Of a DNA stretch of 64,000 bases, positions 44,294 to 52,615 are shown one piece after another; position 1 is the first letter of the stretch; every line of letters starts with the position of its first letter. Source of the DNA: Paracoccus sediminicola (lineage in GTDB: Bacteria; Pseudomonadota; Alphaproteobacteria; Rhodobacterales; Rhodobacteraceae); assembly GCF_027912835.1 (NCBI RefSeq), contig NZ_CP115768.1:2331501-2395500 (forward strand), written 5' to 3'. Position numbers and translations under genes: made by a program. The notes under the pieces were generated by a model. The model had not been told where the DNA came from and ran no database searches. It saw only the letters and a program-made list of their open reading frames with translations.

Positions 44294-45186
44294 ATTTTTC
44301 GCCCCGAGGTTTTCGCAAAAAGCCCGTGAGGCCGGACCGCCAGAACCGCAGCCATCACAGCATAGATCGCAAAGAGATCGAACTCGGGCGCGAGATGCAC
44401 CGACAGCGCACGCGCATAACCCGCAAAGATCGCGCCGATCGCCGCACCGGGGATCGAGCCCAGGCCGCCGATCACCACGACTGCGAAAGCAAGGATGATG
44501 ACCTCAACCCCGATGCCTGGCGTGATCGCGATTTTCGGCGCCGTGATGACACCGCCGATCATCGCGAAGATGGTGCCGATGACGAAGGTTGTAGAGAATA
44601 TCCGCGTGACATTGATGCCCATGGCCGCGCTGATCTCGCGGTCGGCCACCACAGCGGTCGTCATCCGGCCCATCCGCGTTCGCTCGAGCCAGAACCACAG
44701 GGCAAAGCCAAGCACGACGGCCAGCACCACCATCAGCAGATCATAGACCTGATATGGAAGCCCACCGATCTCGACGAAGCCGAAATAGGCATAGGGCTCA
44801 TAGACGAAATAGCTGTTCACGCCCCAGATCAGCTTTACCGCATCTTCGAGGATCAGGAACATTGCATAGGTGACGAGGACCATCAGCACCTCGTCCTTCC
44901 CGGTCAGAAATCTTAGAACGCCGCGTTCGATGGCCAGACCCACCACGAAGCCGACGACAACGGCGGCCATCCCCATCGCCAGAAACGCCCCGGCCTGAGG
45001 CAATCCCGCACCGTAATAGGCCCCGAGCGCCGAGGCGCAGATATAGGCGCCTATAGCGTAGAAGGCCCCATGTGCGATGTTCAGGATACGCATCACACCG
45101 TAGATCAGCGTGAGCCCTACTGCGACCAGAAAGAGCCAGGCGGCGTAGTTCATGCCGTCGAGCATAATGGCGGTGAATTTCAGCAT
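44290..45186 (-). CDS. livH: Branched-chain-type ABC transporter permease (LivH)
   Basis: A 298-residue permease, about 8 helices, with LivH motifs MRILNIAHGAFYAIGAYI, the docking loop DREISAAMGINVTRIF and VVIGGLGSIPGAAIGAI. Lies 68 bases after the binding-protein gene, with a strong hairpin between. Confidence 0.92.
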   Translation of the reverse strand: MLKFTAIMLDGMNYAAWLFLVAVGLTLIYGVMRILNIAHGAFYAIGAYICASALGAYYGAGLPQAGAFLAMGMAAVVVGFVVGLAIERGVLRFLTGKDEVLMVLVTYAMFLILEDAVKLIWGVNSYFVYEPYAYFGFVEIGGLPYQVYDLLMVVLAVVLGFALWFWLERTRMGRMTTAVVADREISAAMGINVTRIFSTTFVIGTIFAMIGGVITAPKIAITPGIGVEVIILAFAVVVIGGLGSIPGAAIGAIFAGYARALSVHLAPEFDLFAIYAVMAAVLAVRPHGLFAKTSGRKI

Positions 45187-45214
45187 CTACTGTCCCGGAA
45201 GCTCGAATGCAGTT

Positions 45215-45241
45215 GGCGGATCCCTGCGACAGGGATCCGCC
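45215..45241 (-). other. Perfect 12-bp hairpin between binding-protein and livH genes
   Basis: GGCGGATCCCTG (45215-45226) and CAGGGATCCGCC (45230-45241) form a perfect 12-bp stem with a 3-base loop. No T run follows on the minus strand. A strong mRNA-protecting or attenuating element that would favour binding protein over permeases. Confidence 0.7.
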
Positions 45242-45254
45242 CAAGGATCACGGC

Positions 45255-46523
45255 TCAGCTGCAAGTCGAACCTTCGAAGCCCGACTCGATCCATTCTTCC
45301 GCGGTCATATCAGCGGGTGGGCTCACGCATTCGGCGTCGTAGAAAATGACATTCTCGACACCCGGCTCACCGTCTTCGCTCAGCTTATAGGTGCCGAAGC
45401 CGATGCCCTGGATGGCCTGGTGGCCATTGGCATTGGCCATGCGAACCGTGCCGGAGGGGGCTTCGAATTCCATGCCGGCGAAAGCTTCGGCCGCTTCCGC
45501 GCCTGTCGCATTCTCGCCCGCCGCTTCGAATGCAGCCTTGGTGCCCAGCACCGCTTGCGCCATTTTCCAGGCCGGATAGGTGGGCTTCTGACCGAAGCGC
45601 TCTTCATAGGCTGCGGTGAACCAGCTTGCGAGTTCATTCTCTGGCGCGAACACGCTATACGGGCCGCGCGCCGAGATGATCGCACCTTCCGGCACATCCT
45701 TGGCGATGACGGGGAACAGAGCCTCGCCGCAGGTCATCAGCACCGTCGAGCGCGCAAAAAGACCACGCGGGGCCGATTGCAGGACCAGCGCCTCGAGGTC
45801 GCCACCCCAGAACGAGCTGAACACAACCGTCGGGGAGGATGTCAGCAGCGCCGAGACCTCCGCACCGTATTGCCCGGCGCCGAGCTGCGGAAACTGTTCC
45901 GAAACCAGCTCTGCACCGGTATCGAGCGCTTCAAGAGAGGCCGTGAAATCCCGCCAATTGTCCTGACCCCAGGCGTAATTCTGGTTCACGCCGGCCACGC
46001 GCGACAGATCCGCGCCGGTATCGACCAGATAGCGGGCCGCGCCCACGGCATCGGGTGTTGCTGTCGGCCCGGTCCGGAACAGAAACTTCGGATCGGTCAC
46101 CACCTGTTCGAAAATCTGCGGTGTGCCGCAATCGACGAAAACGGTAAAGGTCTCCAGCTCCTCGGCGAGCGGCGCGACCGTCTGGCAGTTCCCCGACGAC
46201 GTATAACCGATCACCGCATCGACCGCCTCACGATCGACGAGATTGCGATACTCGACTGCGGCATCCGAGGCCTCATCGGTGAAGGTGCCGACGATGCTGC
46301 GGCCGTTGATCCCGACGCTGTCATAGGGGGCCGGAACCTCACCGGCATTGAGCGCGTCGAACAACAGTTCAGCGGCATTCTTTTCCGGCTCGCCGAACGG
46401 GCCGGCGGCGGCTCCGGACAGGAAGACCGGCACCCCGATCTTGAAGCTGTCCTCTTGCGCGTGGCCGACCGTCGCGGGGACGATGGCCGTGCAAAGCGTC
46501 AGCGCGGCGATGTGGTATTTCAT
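45255..46523 (-). CDS. Branched-chain-type ABC transporter substrate-binding protein
   Basis: A 422-residue periplasmic protein of the Leu/amide-binding family (PF13458). Residues 1-22 are a signal peptide ending VGHAQ. Conserved stretches are FKIGVPVFLSGAAAGPFGEP and V-D-A-V-I-G-Y-T-S-S-G-N. Longer than LivK, more like receptors for aromatic or amide compounds. It is the first gene of the operon livH-livM-livG-livF-cyclase-ADH. Confidence 0.9.
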   Translation of the reverse strand: MKYHIAALTLCTAIVPATVGHAQEDSFKIGVPVFLSGAAAGPFGEPEKNAAELLFDALNAGEVPAPYDSVGINGRSIVGTFTDEASDAAVEYRNLVDREAVDAVIGYTSSGNCQTVAPLAEELETFTVFVDCGTPQIFEQVVTDPKFLFRTGPTATPDAVGAARYLVDTGADLSRVAGVNQNYAWGQDNWRDFTASLEALDTGAELVSEQFPQLGAGQYGAEVSALLTSSPTVVFSSFWGGDLEALVLQSAPRGLFARSTVLMTCGEALFPVIAKDVPEGAIISARGPYSVFAPENELASWFTAAYEERFGQKPTYPAWKMAQAVLGTKAAFEAAGENATGAEAAEAFAGMEFEAPSGTVRMANANGHQAIQGIGFGTYKLSEDGEPGVENVIFYDAECVSPPADMTAEEWIESGFEGSTCS

Positions 46524-46664
46524 GATGTGTCTCCTCCCGAAATATCAGGTTAGCTCGATGAAGCCGACCCGCTTTTTATGCTCAGTCGCGGCCGCGCTTG
46601 TGCGACGGCGCATCCAGCGACCGCCGCCAGCGCCTCCCGAAACGCTTGCGGCATGCGTAGGCGT

Positions 46665-46695
46665 CCAGTATACTGAACGATATTCATTATTCTGG
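46665..46695. promoter_or_regulatory. 13-bp inverted repeat, probable operator for the IclR gene and the liv-type operon
   Basis: CCAGTATACTGAA (46665-46677), a 5-base spacer and TTCATTATTCTGG (46683-46695) match in 11 of 13 arm positions. The left arm contains a perfect 10-base palindrome (CAGTATACTG) and, on the minus strand, a TATACT -10 candidate. A regulator bound here would cover a promoter of the binding-protein operon, suggesting repression. The IclR gene starts 54 bases away on the other side. Confidence 0.6.
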
Positions 46696-46748
46696 ATGAT
46701 AACGCGGATTCGGACTGTGTCAAACATTCGCTTGCTGAAAAGCTTAAA

Positions 46749-47549
46749 ATGAGAGAACCGATGGCGACCGATCGCAGTCGTAAACTCTCTGTCCCTGCCA
46801 TCGGTCGGGCGACCGCGCTCATGGATCTCATTGCCGATGAACCCGACAGCCTGACCATTGCAAGCATGGCGAGACGCTTGGGGCTGGCGAAAAGCTCGGT
46901 CCACGCGCAGTGCAGTACCCTTGAAGAGCTCGGCCTGCTCGTGCGGAACTCCGACAACAGCTACGCGATCGGCCCGCATGTCATGCATTGGTCGCGCGCC
47001 TTCGCGCGCCGCAGCGATGTGACGGCAGAGTTTGCCCGGATCTGGGATGAAGGCACCGACCAGCTTCAGGGCGCGACCATCACGTTGTCGGTGCTGAACG
47101 GCAACGACGTCGTCTATATCGGCGCGCGCAACTCCGATCATACGCCCTGGTTCAACTTCAGCATCGGCATGCGTCTGCCGATGGCATTTACCGCCACCGG
47201 GCAGGCCTTCATGACCCGCATGTCAGAGACCGAGATCCGGAATCGTTTCGCGGATGGTCTGCCGCCGCCGATGACACCGCATTCGCCACAGTCGCTTGAT
47301 GAGCTTCTGCAACTCGTCGCAGAGGCGCGACAGCGCGGCTATTCCATAGACAACCAGGCGGTGAGCGACGGTATGATCTGCTTCGGCGCCCTTGTCCTGA
47401 ACGCCTCCAACGAAGCCGTGGCCGGCGTTGCCGTCAGCCTGCCCGTGCGCGAGGCGACGCCCGACAAGCGGGAGGTGATCGTCAGGGCGCTGACGCAGAT
47501 CTCATCGACCATCTCGCGCCGCCTTGGCGCGGGGATCGAGGCGATGTAA
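46749..47549 (+). CDS. IclR-family transcriptional regulator of the liv-type operon
   Basis: A 266-residue regulator. The N-terminal winged helix spans about residues 15-75 (MARRLGLAKSSVHAQCSTLEELG); the C-terminal effector domain has the usual GMRLPMAFTATGQAFM segment. It is divergent from the binding-protein gene with 225 bases between, which include the inverted repeat at 46665. A second in-frame ATG 4 codons on is an alternative start. Confidence 0.88.
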   Translation: MREPMATDRSRKLSVPAIGRATALMDLIADEPDSLTIASMARRLGLAKSSVHAQCSTLEELGLLVRNSDNSYAIGPHVMHWSRAFARRSDVTAEFARIWDEGTDQLQGATITLSVLNGNDVVYIGARNSDHTPWFNFSIGMRLPMAFTATGQAFMTRMSETEIRNRFADGLPPPMTPHSPQSLDELLQLVAEARQRGYSIDNQAVSDGMICFGALVLNASNEAVAGVAVSLPVREATPDKREVIVRALTQISSTISRRLGAGIEAM

Positions 47550-47570
47550 CCGGACGGCTGGCTGCGTCGG

Positions 47571-48374
47571 TCAAAGCCGGCCCGGAATGTCGCTCAGAGC
47601 CCGCCCCGCCGCGATGAGGCGGGGGCCGTAATGTTCGCGCAGCTCGTCAGGCGTGATAAGGAAGCTGGGGGCACCTACGTTCATGCTGTAGATACGGTCC
47701 CCATGCAACGACAGGATCGGCACCGCGATTCCGCTGATCTGCGGACGCCAGTCGCCGAAGGAAGAGCACCAGCCGTATTCGGCATATTCTTCAAAGGCGC
47801 GCTCCAGCCCCTTGCGGATCTCTTTGATGTTCTCGCGGCCGGCGTCTTCCGCCTGGACAAGCAGTCTCTCGCGGACATCGTCGGGAAGGGCACAGAGAAG
47901 CGCGCGCCCCATCGCGGACCGAAAGAGCGGCAATCGAGACCCCACACCGAGTGTCAGCGATACGTCGCTGTTCGGGCGGTGAACGGATGTGTAGATCATG
48001 CTCAGTTGATGGCGCTCACCGAAGGCCACCGTCGCGTTGGGGTTCGGCCCCCCCTCGTAAAGCCCCCGCATCACTTCCGATGCGCGGCTGGCGATATCGA
48101 TACCGGCCAGAACCCCATAGCCGAGCCTCAGAACGCCCGCCCCGAGGCGATATTTTCCTGAGTCCTCCATATGCACAAGGTAGTCGAGTTGGCACAGCGT
48201 ATGGGTCAGACGTGTCACGGTCGGGCGCGGCAAGCCGGTGCGCTGCGCGATATCGCTGTTAGACAGGCTCGTCTCGTTGCGGCGAAAACAGCGCAGAACT
48301 TCCAGCCCCCGCGCCAGCGCGGTGACAAAGTTGCGATCTGTGCCTAGATCGAGATCGATATGATCTTCCATCAT
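47571..48374 (-). CDS. IclR-family transcriptional regulator, probable regulator of the acyl-CoA catabolic island
   Basis: A 267-residue IclR protein with the HTH at about residues 17-75 (GLEVLRCFRRNETSLSNS, then QRTGLPRPTVTRLTHTL) and an effector domain containing GVGSRLPLFRSAMGRALL, as in PcaU/PobR-like regulators of aromatic and acid catabolism. It is convergent with the IclR gene at 46749 and is the only regulator gene next to the region with the three 26-bp operator-like motifs. The tripartite shape of those motifs fits PcaU-type binding. Confidence 0.85.
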   Translation of the reverse strand: MMEDHIDLDLGTDRNFVTALARGLEVLRCFRRNETSLSNSDIAQRTGLPRPTVTRLTHTLCQLDYLVHMEDSGKYRLGAGVLRLGYGVLAGIDIASRASEVMRGLYEGGPNPNATVAFGERHQLSMIYTSVHRPNSDVSLTLGVGSRLPLFRSAMGRALLCALPDDVRERLLVQAEDAGRENIKEIRKGLERAFEEYAEYGWCSSFGDWRPQISGIAVPILSLHGDRIYSMNVGAPSFLITPDELREHYGPRLIAAGRALSDIPGRL

Positions 48375-48585
48375 CTCAGGGTCTTTCCTTGCGATAGCGC
48401 TCTAGGATGAGATCTGGAGCGCTTTGCCGGACCAGCGGCGATAGGGCTCGAATGGTCTTAACGACAGCCATCGTTGTTGTCGAGGAAACCGTTCCGGCAC
48501 TTCTGGGCCATCTGGCGCGCCGCATCTGAGGATGAAGCATCTCTGCCTTCACGACCGCTCTCGCAACGTTATCATACTCCAAACG

Positions 48586-48611
48586 TTCCGCCTCGCAAAA
48601 TTGAGTTCCGC
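48586..48611 (+). promoter_or_regulatory. Operator-like motif A (TTCCGC-N3-GCAAAA-N5-TTCCGC)
   Basis: A tripartite element: an imperfect 15-base palindrome (TTCCGC, CTC, GCAAAA) followed 5 bases later by a direct TTCCGC. It lies 6 bases upstream of the -35 box of the SDR gene. The same layout recurs at 52480-52505 and 61799-61824. Confidence 0.65.
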
Positions 48612-48617
48612 AGTTGG

Positions 48618-48646
48618 TTGACAAGATGTTCAGGCCTCCGTTTTAT
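48618..48646 (+). promoter_or_regulatory. Sigma-70-type promoter of the SDR gene
   Basis: TTGACA (48618-48623), a 17-base spacer and TTTTAT (48641-48646, 4 of 6 to TATAAT). Transcription would start near 48653, giving a short leader just before GGGAGGAAATC and the ATG. Operator motif A sits directly upstream, an activator-type position. Confidence 0.6.
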
Positions 48647-48668
48647 CGTGACGTCAAGGGAGGAAATC

Positions 48669-49433
48669 ATGCGCCTGTTCGATCTTTCCGGTAAGACGGC
48701 ACTCATCACGGGGTCCACCAAGGGTATCGGCCGGGCGTCGGCAGAGGCGCTCGCCGCTGCAAACGCACGCGTCGTGATCTCGAGCCGCACCGCAGAGGAT
48801 TGCGAGCGCGTGGCCGCAGAGATCCGTGATGCAGGGGGTGACGCCACGCCCATTCCCGCGAATATCTCGCGAGATGACGAACTCGAAGATCTGGTGAAAA
48901 CGACCGAAGAAAAACTCGGTCCGGTTGATGTGCTTGTCTGCAACGCCGCGGTCAATCCCTATCACGGACCGTTCCTCGACATTCCCGATGATGCGTTCGA
49001 AAAGACCATTCGCGTCAATATCCGGTCGAACATGCGACTGGCCAAGCGGGTGATCCCCGGCATGCAAAAGGCTGGCGGCGGCGCGATCGTCGTCATCAGT
49101 TCAATCGCGGGGTTCAAAGGCTCGGATATGCTCGGGACCTATGCGCTGACCAAGGCCGCTGACGCTCAGCTCGTTCGGAACCTCGCAGTCTGCTATGGCA
49201 AGGATAACATCCGCGCGAACGGAATTGCTCCGGCGCTGGTAAAGACCGACTTTGCCCGGAAACTCTGGGAGAACGAGGAGCGTGCAAGACAGGTCGCGGA
49301 AAGCTATGCGCTCAAACGCCTGGGCGAGCCGGACGATATCGCCGGCGCTGTGCATTTCCTGGCCAGCGATGCGGGCGCATGGATGACAGGGCAGACCCTC
49401 ATCATCGATGGCGGATGGTCGGTCTACGAATAG
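48669..49433 (+). CDS. SDR-family oxidoreductase (DHRS4-like, NADP-type)
   Basis: A 254-residue short-chain dehydrogenase: TGSTKGIGRAS, NADP-favouring Arg in VVISSRTAED, N-A-A at the end of beta-4, Ser in VVISSIAG and Tyr/Lys in TYALTKAA. GGGAGGAAATC precedes the ATG at 48669, the start used here; the frame runs upstream to 48474. It is the first gene controlled by operator motif A and could interconvert a keto and a hydroxy group on the acid or acyl-CoA degraded by this island. Confidence 0.9.
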   Translation: MRLFDLSGKTALITGSTKGIGRASAEALAAANARVVISSRTAEDCERVAAEIRDAGGDATPIPANISRDDELEDLVKTTEEKLGPVDVLVCNAAVNPYHGPFLDIPDDAFEKTIRVNIRSNMRLAKRVIPGMQKAGGGAIVVISSIAGFKGSDMLGTYALTKAADAQLVRNLAVCYGKDNIRANGIAPALVKTDFARKLWENEERARQVAESYALKRLGEPDDIAGAVHFLASDAGAWMTGQTLIIDGGWSVYE

Positions 49434-49437
49434 GGGA

Positions 49438-50313
49438 TCAGCTCTTCTTTCGAAGCGGGCGCATGAGCCCCTCCTGCGCGGCGCTCGCGACGAGGCGGCC
49501 AGAACGGTCATAGATGCTGCCTCGGTTGAAGGACCGAGCCCCGCCGGCAAAGGGCGAATCCATCGCATAGAGCTGCCAGTCCTCGGCACGGACATCGCTA
49601 TGGAACCACATAGCATGGTCCAGGCTGGCGCTCATGACTTTGCCCTGGAACCAGCTTAGCCCATGTGGCCGGAGTGCGGCGCCCAGAAGTCCCATATCCG
49701 ACGCATAGGCCAGCAGGCATTGCTGCATTCGTATGTCCTGCCCCTTGGCCGCGGGAATCCGGAACCAGACGGCGTTTCGGTCCGACACCGGCTCAGGCTC
49801 GAAAATGTCGCGCGGTTCGACTTCGCGCACTTCGATCGCGCGATCCCGCAGATAATCGAGCACGCGCGGATCCTTGATCCTTGCGGCATCCTCCGAGCGC
49901 AATTCGCGCCGGTCGGTCCATTCCTCCGGCCCCGGCAGCGCAGGCATGGCGTGCTGGTGTTCCCAGCCCTCCTCTGCGATGTGGAAGGATGCCGAAAGAT
50001 GGAAGATCTGTGCGCCGTGCTGGATCGCCACGACCCGGCGGGTGCTGAAGCTTCCGCCGTCCCTCGAGCGGTCCACCTGATAGATCACTGGCTGTTCGGG
50101 ATCGCCTCCGCGCAGAAAATACGCGTGCAGCGAATGGCAGACGCGGCTTCGGTCCTCTACCGTCTCGTAAGCCGCCATCAGCGCCTGCGCCACGACCAGA
50201 CCGCCGAAGATCCGTCGGCTTCCCGGATCGGGCAGATCGTGCCCCCGGAAGAGATCGACCTCGAGGCTTTCCATGTCGAGAAGCCCGAGAAGTTGTGCCG
50301 AGGCGTCAACCAT
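49438..50313 (-). CDS. tesB: Acyl-CoA thioesterase II (TesB family)
   Basis: A 291-residue double-hotdog thioesterase that releases free acid from acyl-CoA. Family features are SLHAYFLRGGDPEQPVIYQV, RDGGSFSTRRV and the C-terminal SLDHAMWFHSDVRAEDWQLY. The ATG at 50313 overlaps the end of the SDR gene by 8 bases and has AAGAGCAAGG before it, so it is the third gene of an ACAD-SDR-TesB operon. A role in relieving CoA trapping by dead-end esters is plausible. Confidence 0.92.
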   Translation of the reverse strand: MVDASAQLLGLLDMESLEVDLFRGHDLPDPGSRRIFGGLVVAQALMAAYETVEDRSRVCHSLHAYFLRGGDPEQPVIYQVDRSRDGGSFSTRRVVAIQHGAQIFHLSASFHIAEEGWEHQHAMPALPGPEEWTDRRELRSEDAARIKDPRVLDYLRDRAIEVREVEPRDIFEPEPVSDRNAVWFRIPAAKGQDIRMQQCLLAYASDMGLLGAALRPHGLSWFQGKVMSASLDHAMWFHSDVRAEDWQLYAMDSPFAGGARSFNRGSIYDRSGRLVASAAQEGLMRPLRKKS

Positions 50314-51073
50314 CCTTGCTCTTCGCGAAGCGCCGGTTGAGCTTACGCATGCCACCGATCCAGCGGTCGTAACTCTCTGTCTTGTTGCGCATGTAGTCCA
50401 GCACCTGGGGATGGGGCAGTATCAGAAAGCGCTCTTCCGCAATACCCCTGAGCGCTGCATCCGCCACCGCATCGGGTTCCAGCATCCCGTCGAGGCTGGC
50501 GACGCCGGACTCGTTGCCTCTGACCATATCCGTGTTCACCGCTTGCGGGCATAGCACCGAGACCCTGATCCCGTCATCCCCGTGGGTCAGGGCGACCCAT
50601 TCCGCAAAGCCCACAGCGGCGTGTTTCGTGACCGCATAAGGCGCAGAGCCGACCTGGCTGAGCAATCCGGCAGCGGAGGCGGTGTGTAAAAGATAGCCTC
50701 CGCCGCGCGCCGCCATGCGCGGGATGAGATGCCGCGCGGCCCGCACATGGGCCATGACATTCACATCCCACATATGCTGCCAGTCCTGGTCCGGCACTTC
50801 GACGCCGCCGCGACGCATGATTCCGGCATTCGAGCAGAAAAGATCGATCTGTCCGAGCTCTCCTTCCACCGTGTCAATCATGGCCTCGGTCGCTCCCGGC
50901 TCTGCAACGTCGACGACCTCTGTCCGGCCGATCCCCGCGACATCGCGCAAGGCCATCTCGTCCCGATCGGAGAAGACAACCCTCGCCCCCTCCGCGACAA
51001 GACGCCTGCCAAGAGCGAGACCGATTCCGCCCCCTGCGCCGGTCACAACGGCGAGTTTGCCCGAGACATTCAT
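50306..51073 (-). CDS. SDR-family oxidoreductase (NAD-type)
   Basis: A 255-residue short-chain dehydrogenase with TGAGGGIGLALG, Asp in V-F-S-D-R-D for NAD, Ser in LHTASAAG and Tyr/Lys in PYAVTKHAAVG. The C-terminus is longer and more basic than usual (RKLNRRFAKSKDG). Overlaps the acyl-CoA dehydrogenase gene by 4 bases. Probably a hydroxyacyl or alcohol dehydrogenase in the same pathway; substrate not known. Confidence 0.88.
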   Translation of the reverse strand: MNVSGKLAVVTGAGGGIGLALGRRLVAEGARVVFSDRDEMALRDVAGIGRTEVVDVAEPGATEAMIDTVEGELGQIDLFCSNAGIMRRGGVEVPDQDWQHMWDVNVMAHVRAARHLIPRMAARGGGYLLHTASAAGLLSQVGSAPYAVTKHAAVGFAEWVALTHGDDGIRVSVLCPQAVNTDMVRGNESGVASLDGMLEPDAVADAALRGIAEERFLILPHPQVLDYMRNKTESYDRWIGGMRKLNRRFAKSKDG

Positions 51074-52362
51074 CGCCGCGATGCTTCCTGCGCGACCGCC
51101 TGGCGCTCATTGGAGGCCTCGAAAGCCTGACGCTCGGCGCGCGCGATGACGTGGTGATGCACCTCATCGGGACCGTCGGCAAAGCGCAGCGTCCGCTGAT
51201 GCGCATACATAGACGGCAGGTCGGACCATTGGCTTATGCCGGTCGCGCCGTGGATCTGCATCGCTTCATCGATGATTCGGCAGCAGATCTCGGGGACCAT
51301 CGCCTTGGCCTTAGACACCCAGATCCGGGCCTCCTTGTTGCCCAGCACGTCCATTGCCTTGGCCGCCTTGAGCACCAACAGCCGCATCGCGTCGATATCG
51401 ATTCGAGCGCGCGAAATCGTCTCCATGTTCTTGCCGAGGTCTATGATGGGCTTGCCGAAGGCCTCACGTGTGGTGCCCCGATGAATCATCAGATCGAGGG
51501 CCTTCTCGGCCGAGCCGATGGAACGCATGCAGTGATGAATGCGGCCCGGACCAAGGCGAAGCTGGCTGATTTCGAAACCGCGACCCTCGCCCCACAGGAT
51601 GTTTTCTTCGGGCACGCGCACGTCATTGAAGCGCAGATGCATATGGCCGTGCGGGGCGTGATCCTGCCCGAATACCGTCATCGGCCCGACAATCTCCAGA
51701 CCCGGCGTGTCCATTGGCACGAGGATCTGGCTCTGCTGACGAAACGCCTCTGCTTCAGGCGATGTCTTGCACATCACGATCAGTATCTTGCAGCGCGGAT
51801 CGCCCGCGCCCGAAATATAGAATTTCTCGCCGTTCAGAACCCACTCGCCATTCTCAAGCACCGCGCTCGTGCTGATATTCTTGGCATCGGAAGACGCCAC
51901 ATCCGGCTCTGTCATCGCGAAGGCAGAGCGGATCTCTCCGGCCAGAAGCGGCTTGAGCCACCGCTCCTTCTGAGCGGGGGTGCCGACGCGCTCTAGCACC
52001 TCCATGTTCCCTGTGTCCGGCGCGGCGCAGTTGAGCGATTGGGGCGCCAGCGACGACTTGCCCAATTCGAAAGCGATATAGGCGTAGTCCAGATTCGAAA
52101 GCCCTTCGCCGGTTTCCGAGTCGGGCAGGAAGAAATTCCACAGCCCGGCTTCGCGCGCCTTGCGCTTCAGATCTTCCAGAAGTTCGAGCTGGCCGGGCGC
52201 GAAAGCGAAACGTTCGGCGCGATCCTTTCCGAGACGCTGATATTCTGCCTCGGCGGGAATGCAGTTGTCGTGGACGTGACGGATCACTTTTTCAAGCAGG
52301 GGACGAGCGTCGGCAGACATCCGCAGATCGTGCAGTTCGTCTTCGGAAAGCGCGTGAGACAT
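51070..52362 (-). CDS. ACAD11-type acyl-CoA dehydrogenase
   Basis: A 430-residue flavoprotein closely matching the C-terminal dehydrogenase domain of ACAD10/ACAD11: LWNFFLPDSETG, NCAAPDTGNMEVL, AFAMTEPDVASSDAKNI, ILVPMDTPGLEIVGP, GEGRGFEISQ followed by RLGPGRIHHCMRS, and ADGPDEVHH. In the animal proteins this domain is fused to an aminoglycoside-phosphotransferase-like kinase and works on 4-hydroxyacyl-CoA after phosphorylation. Here the kinase is a separate gene at 61959. I start at the ATG at 52362 behind GAGGG; the frame continues upstream to 52422. Confidence 0.9.
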   Translation of the reverse strand: MSHALSEDELHDLRMSADARPLLEKVIRHVHDNCIPAEAEYQRLGKDRAERFAFAPGQLELLEDLKRKAREAGLWNFFLPDSETGEGLSNLDYAYIAFELGKSSLAPQSLNCAAPDTGNMEVLERVGTPAQKERWLKPLLAGEIRSAFAMTEPDVASSDAKNISTSAVLENGEWVLNGEKFYISGAGDPRCKILIVMCKTSPEAEAFRQQSQILVPMDTPGLEIVGPMTVFGQDHAPHGHMHLRFNDVRVPEENILWGEGRGFEISQLRLGPGRIHHCMRSIGSAEKALDLMIHRGTTREAFGKPIIDLGKNMETISRARIDIDAMRLLVLKAAKAMDVLGNKEARIWVSKAKAMVPEICCRIIDEAMQIHGATGISQWSDLPSMYAHQRTLRFADGPDEVHHHVIARAERQAFEASNERQAVAQEASRR

Positions 52363-52415
52363 GAGACCCTCAGGACAAAGATGAGAGAAAACCGGGATTA
52401 GTACGTCTAGAGCCC

Positions 52416-52429
52416 CTGACATTTGTCAG
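52416..52429. promoter_or_regulatory. 14-base palindrome upstream of the ACAD11-type gene
   Basis: CTGACA-TT-TGTCAG, 6-base perfect arms with a 2-base centre, lies 54 bases upstream of the acyl-CoA dehydrogenase start in the divergent region with the TRAP genes. Possible operator or part of the minus-strand promoter. Confidence 0.4.
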
Positions 52430-52479
52430 TGAGCCTAAGGGGATGATCTTCCAGCGGTCAAGGCGACACAAGCATTTTT

Positions 52480-52505
52480 GTCCGCATTGCGAAATATAGT
52501 TCCGC
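52480..52505 (+). promoter_or_regulatory. Operator-like motif B (GTCCGC-N3-GCGAAA-N5-TTCCGC)
   Basis: Second copy of the tripartite element, same spacing as motif A, in the divergent region between the ACAD11-type operon and the TRAP operon. It lies 3 bases upstream of TTGACT, the -35 of the TRAP promoter. Confidence 0.65.
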
Positions 52506-52508
52506 TTG

Positions 52509-52538
52509 TTGACTTGCCCGCGCCAGCGCGCTTATCGT
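52509..52538 (+). promoter_or_regulatory. Candidate promoter of the TRAP operon at 52616
   Basis: TTGACT (52509-52514), an 18-base spacer and TATCGT (52533-52538, 4 of 6). Directly downstream of operator motif B, as with the SDR promoter and motif A. Confidence 0.45.
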
Positions 52539-52615
52539 CCTCTTGAATAAGGGTCGGGAGAACGGCAGCATTCTGTCATCGCGCTGCCGCTCGCCGCGCA
52601 TCCAGGGAGGAAGAC

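Larger units (their letters stand above)
48375..48668. other. Longest gene-free stretch: divergent control region of the IclR and SDR genes
   Basis: These 294 bases hold operator motif A (48586-48611) and the TTGACA promoter for the SDR gene. Near the IclR gene are two AGCGCT palindromes (48396-48401 and 48418-48423) 22 bases apart, possibly autoregulatory. No further gene is evident, although the SDR frame stays open back to 48474. Confidence 0.5.
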
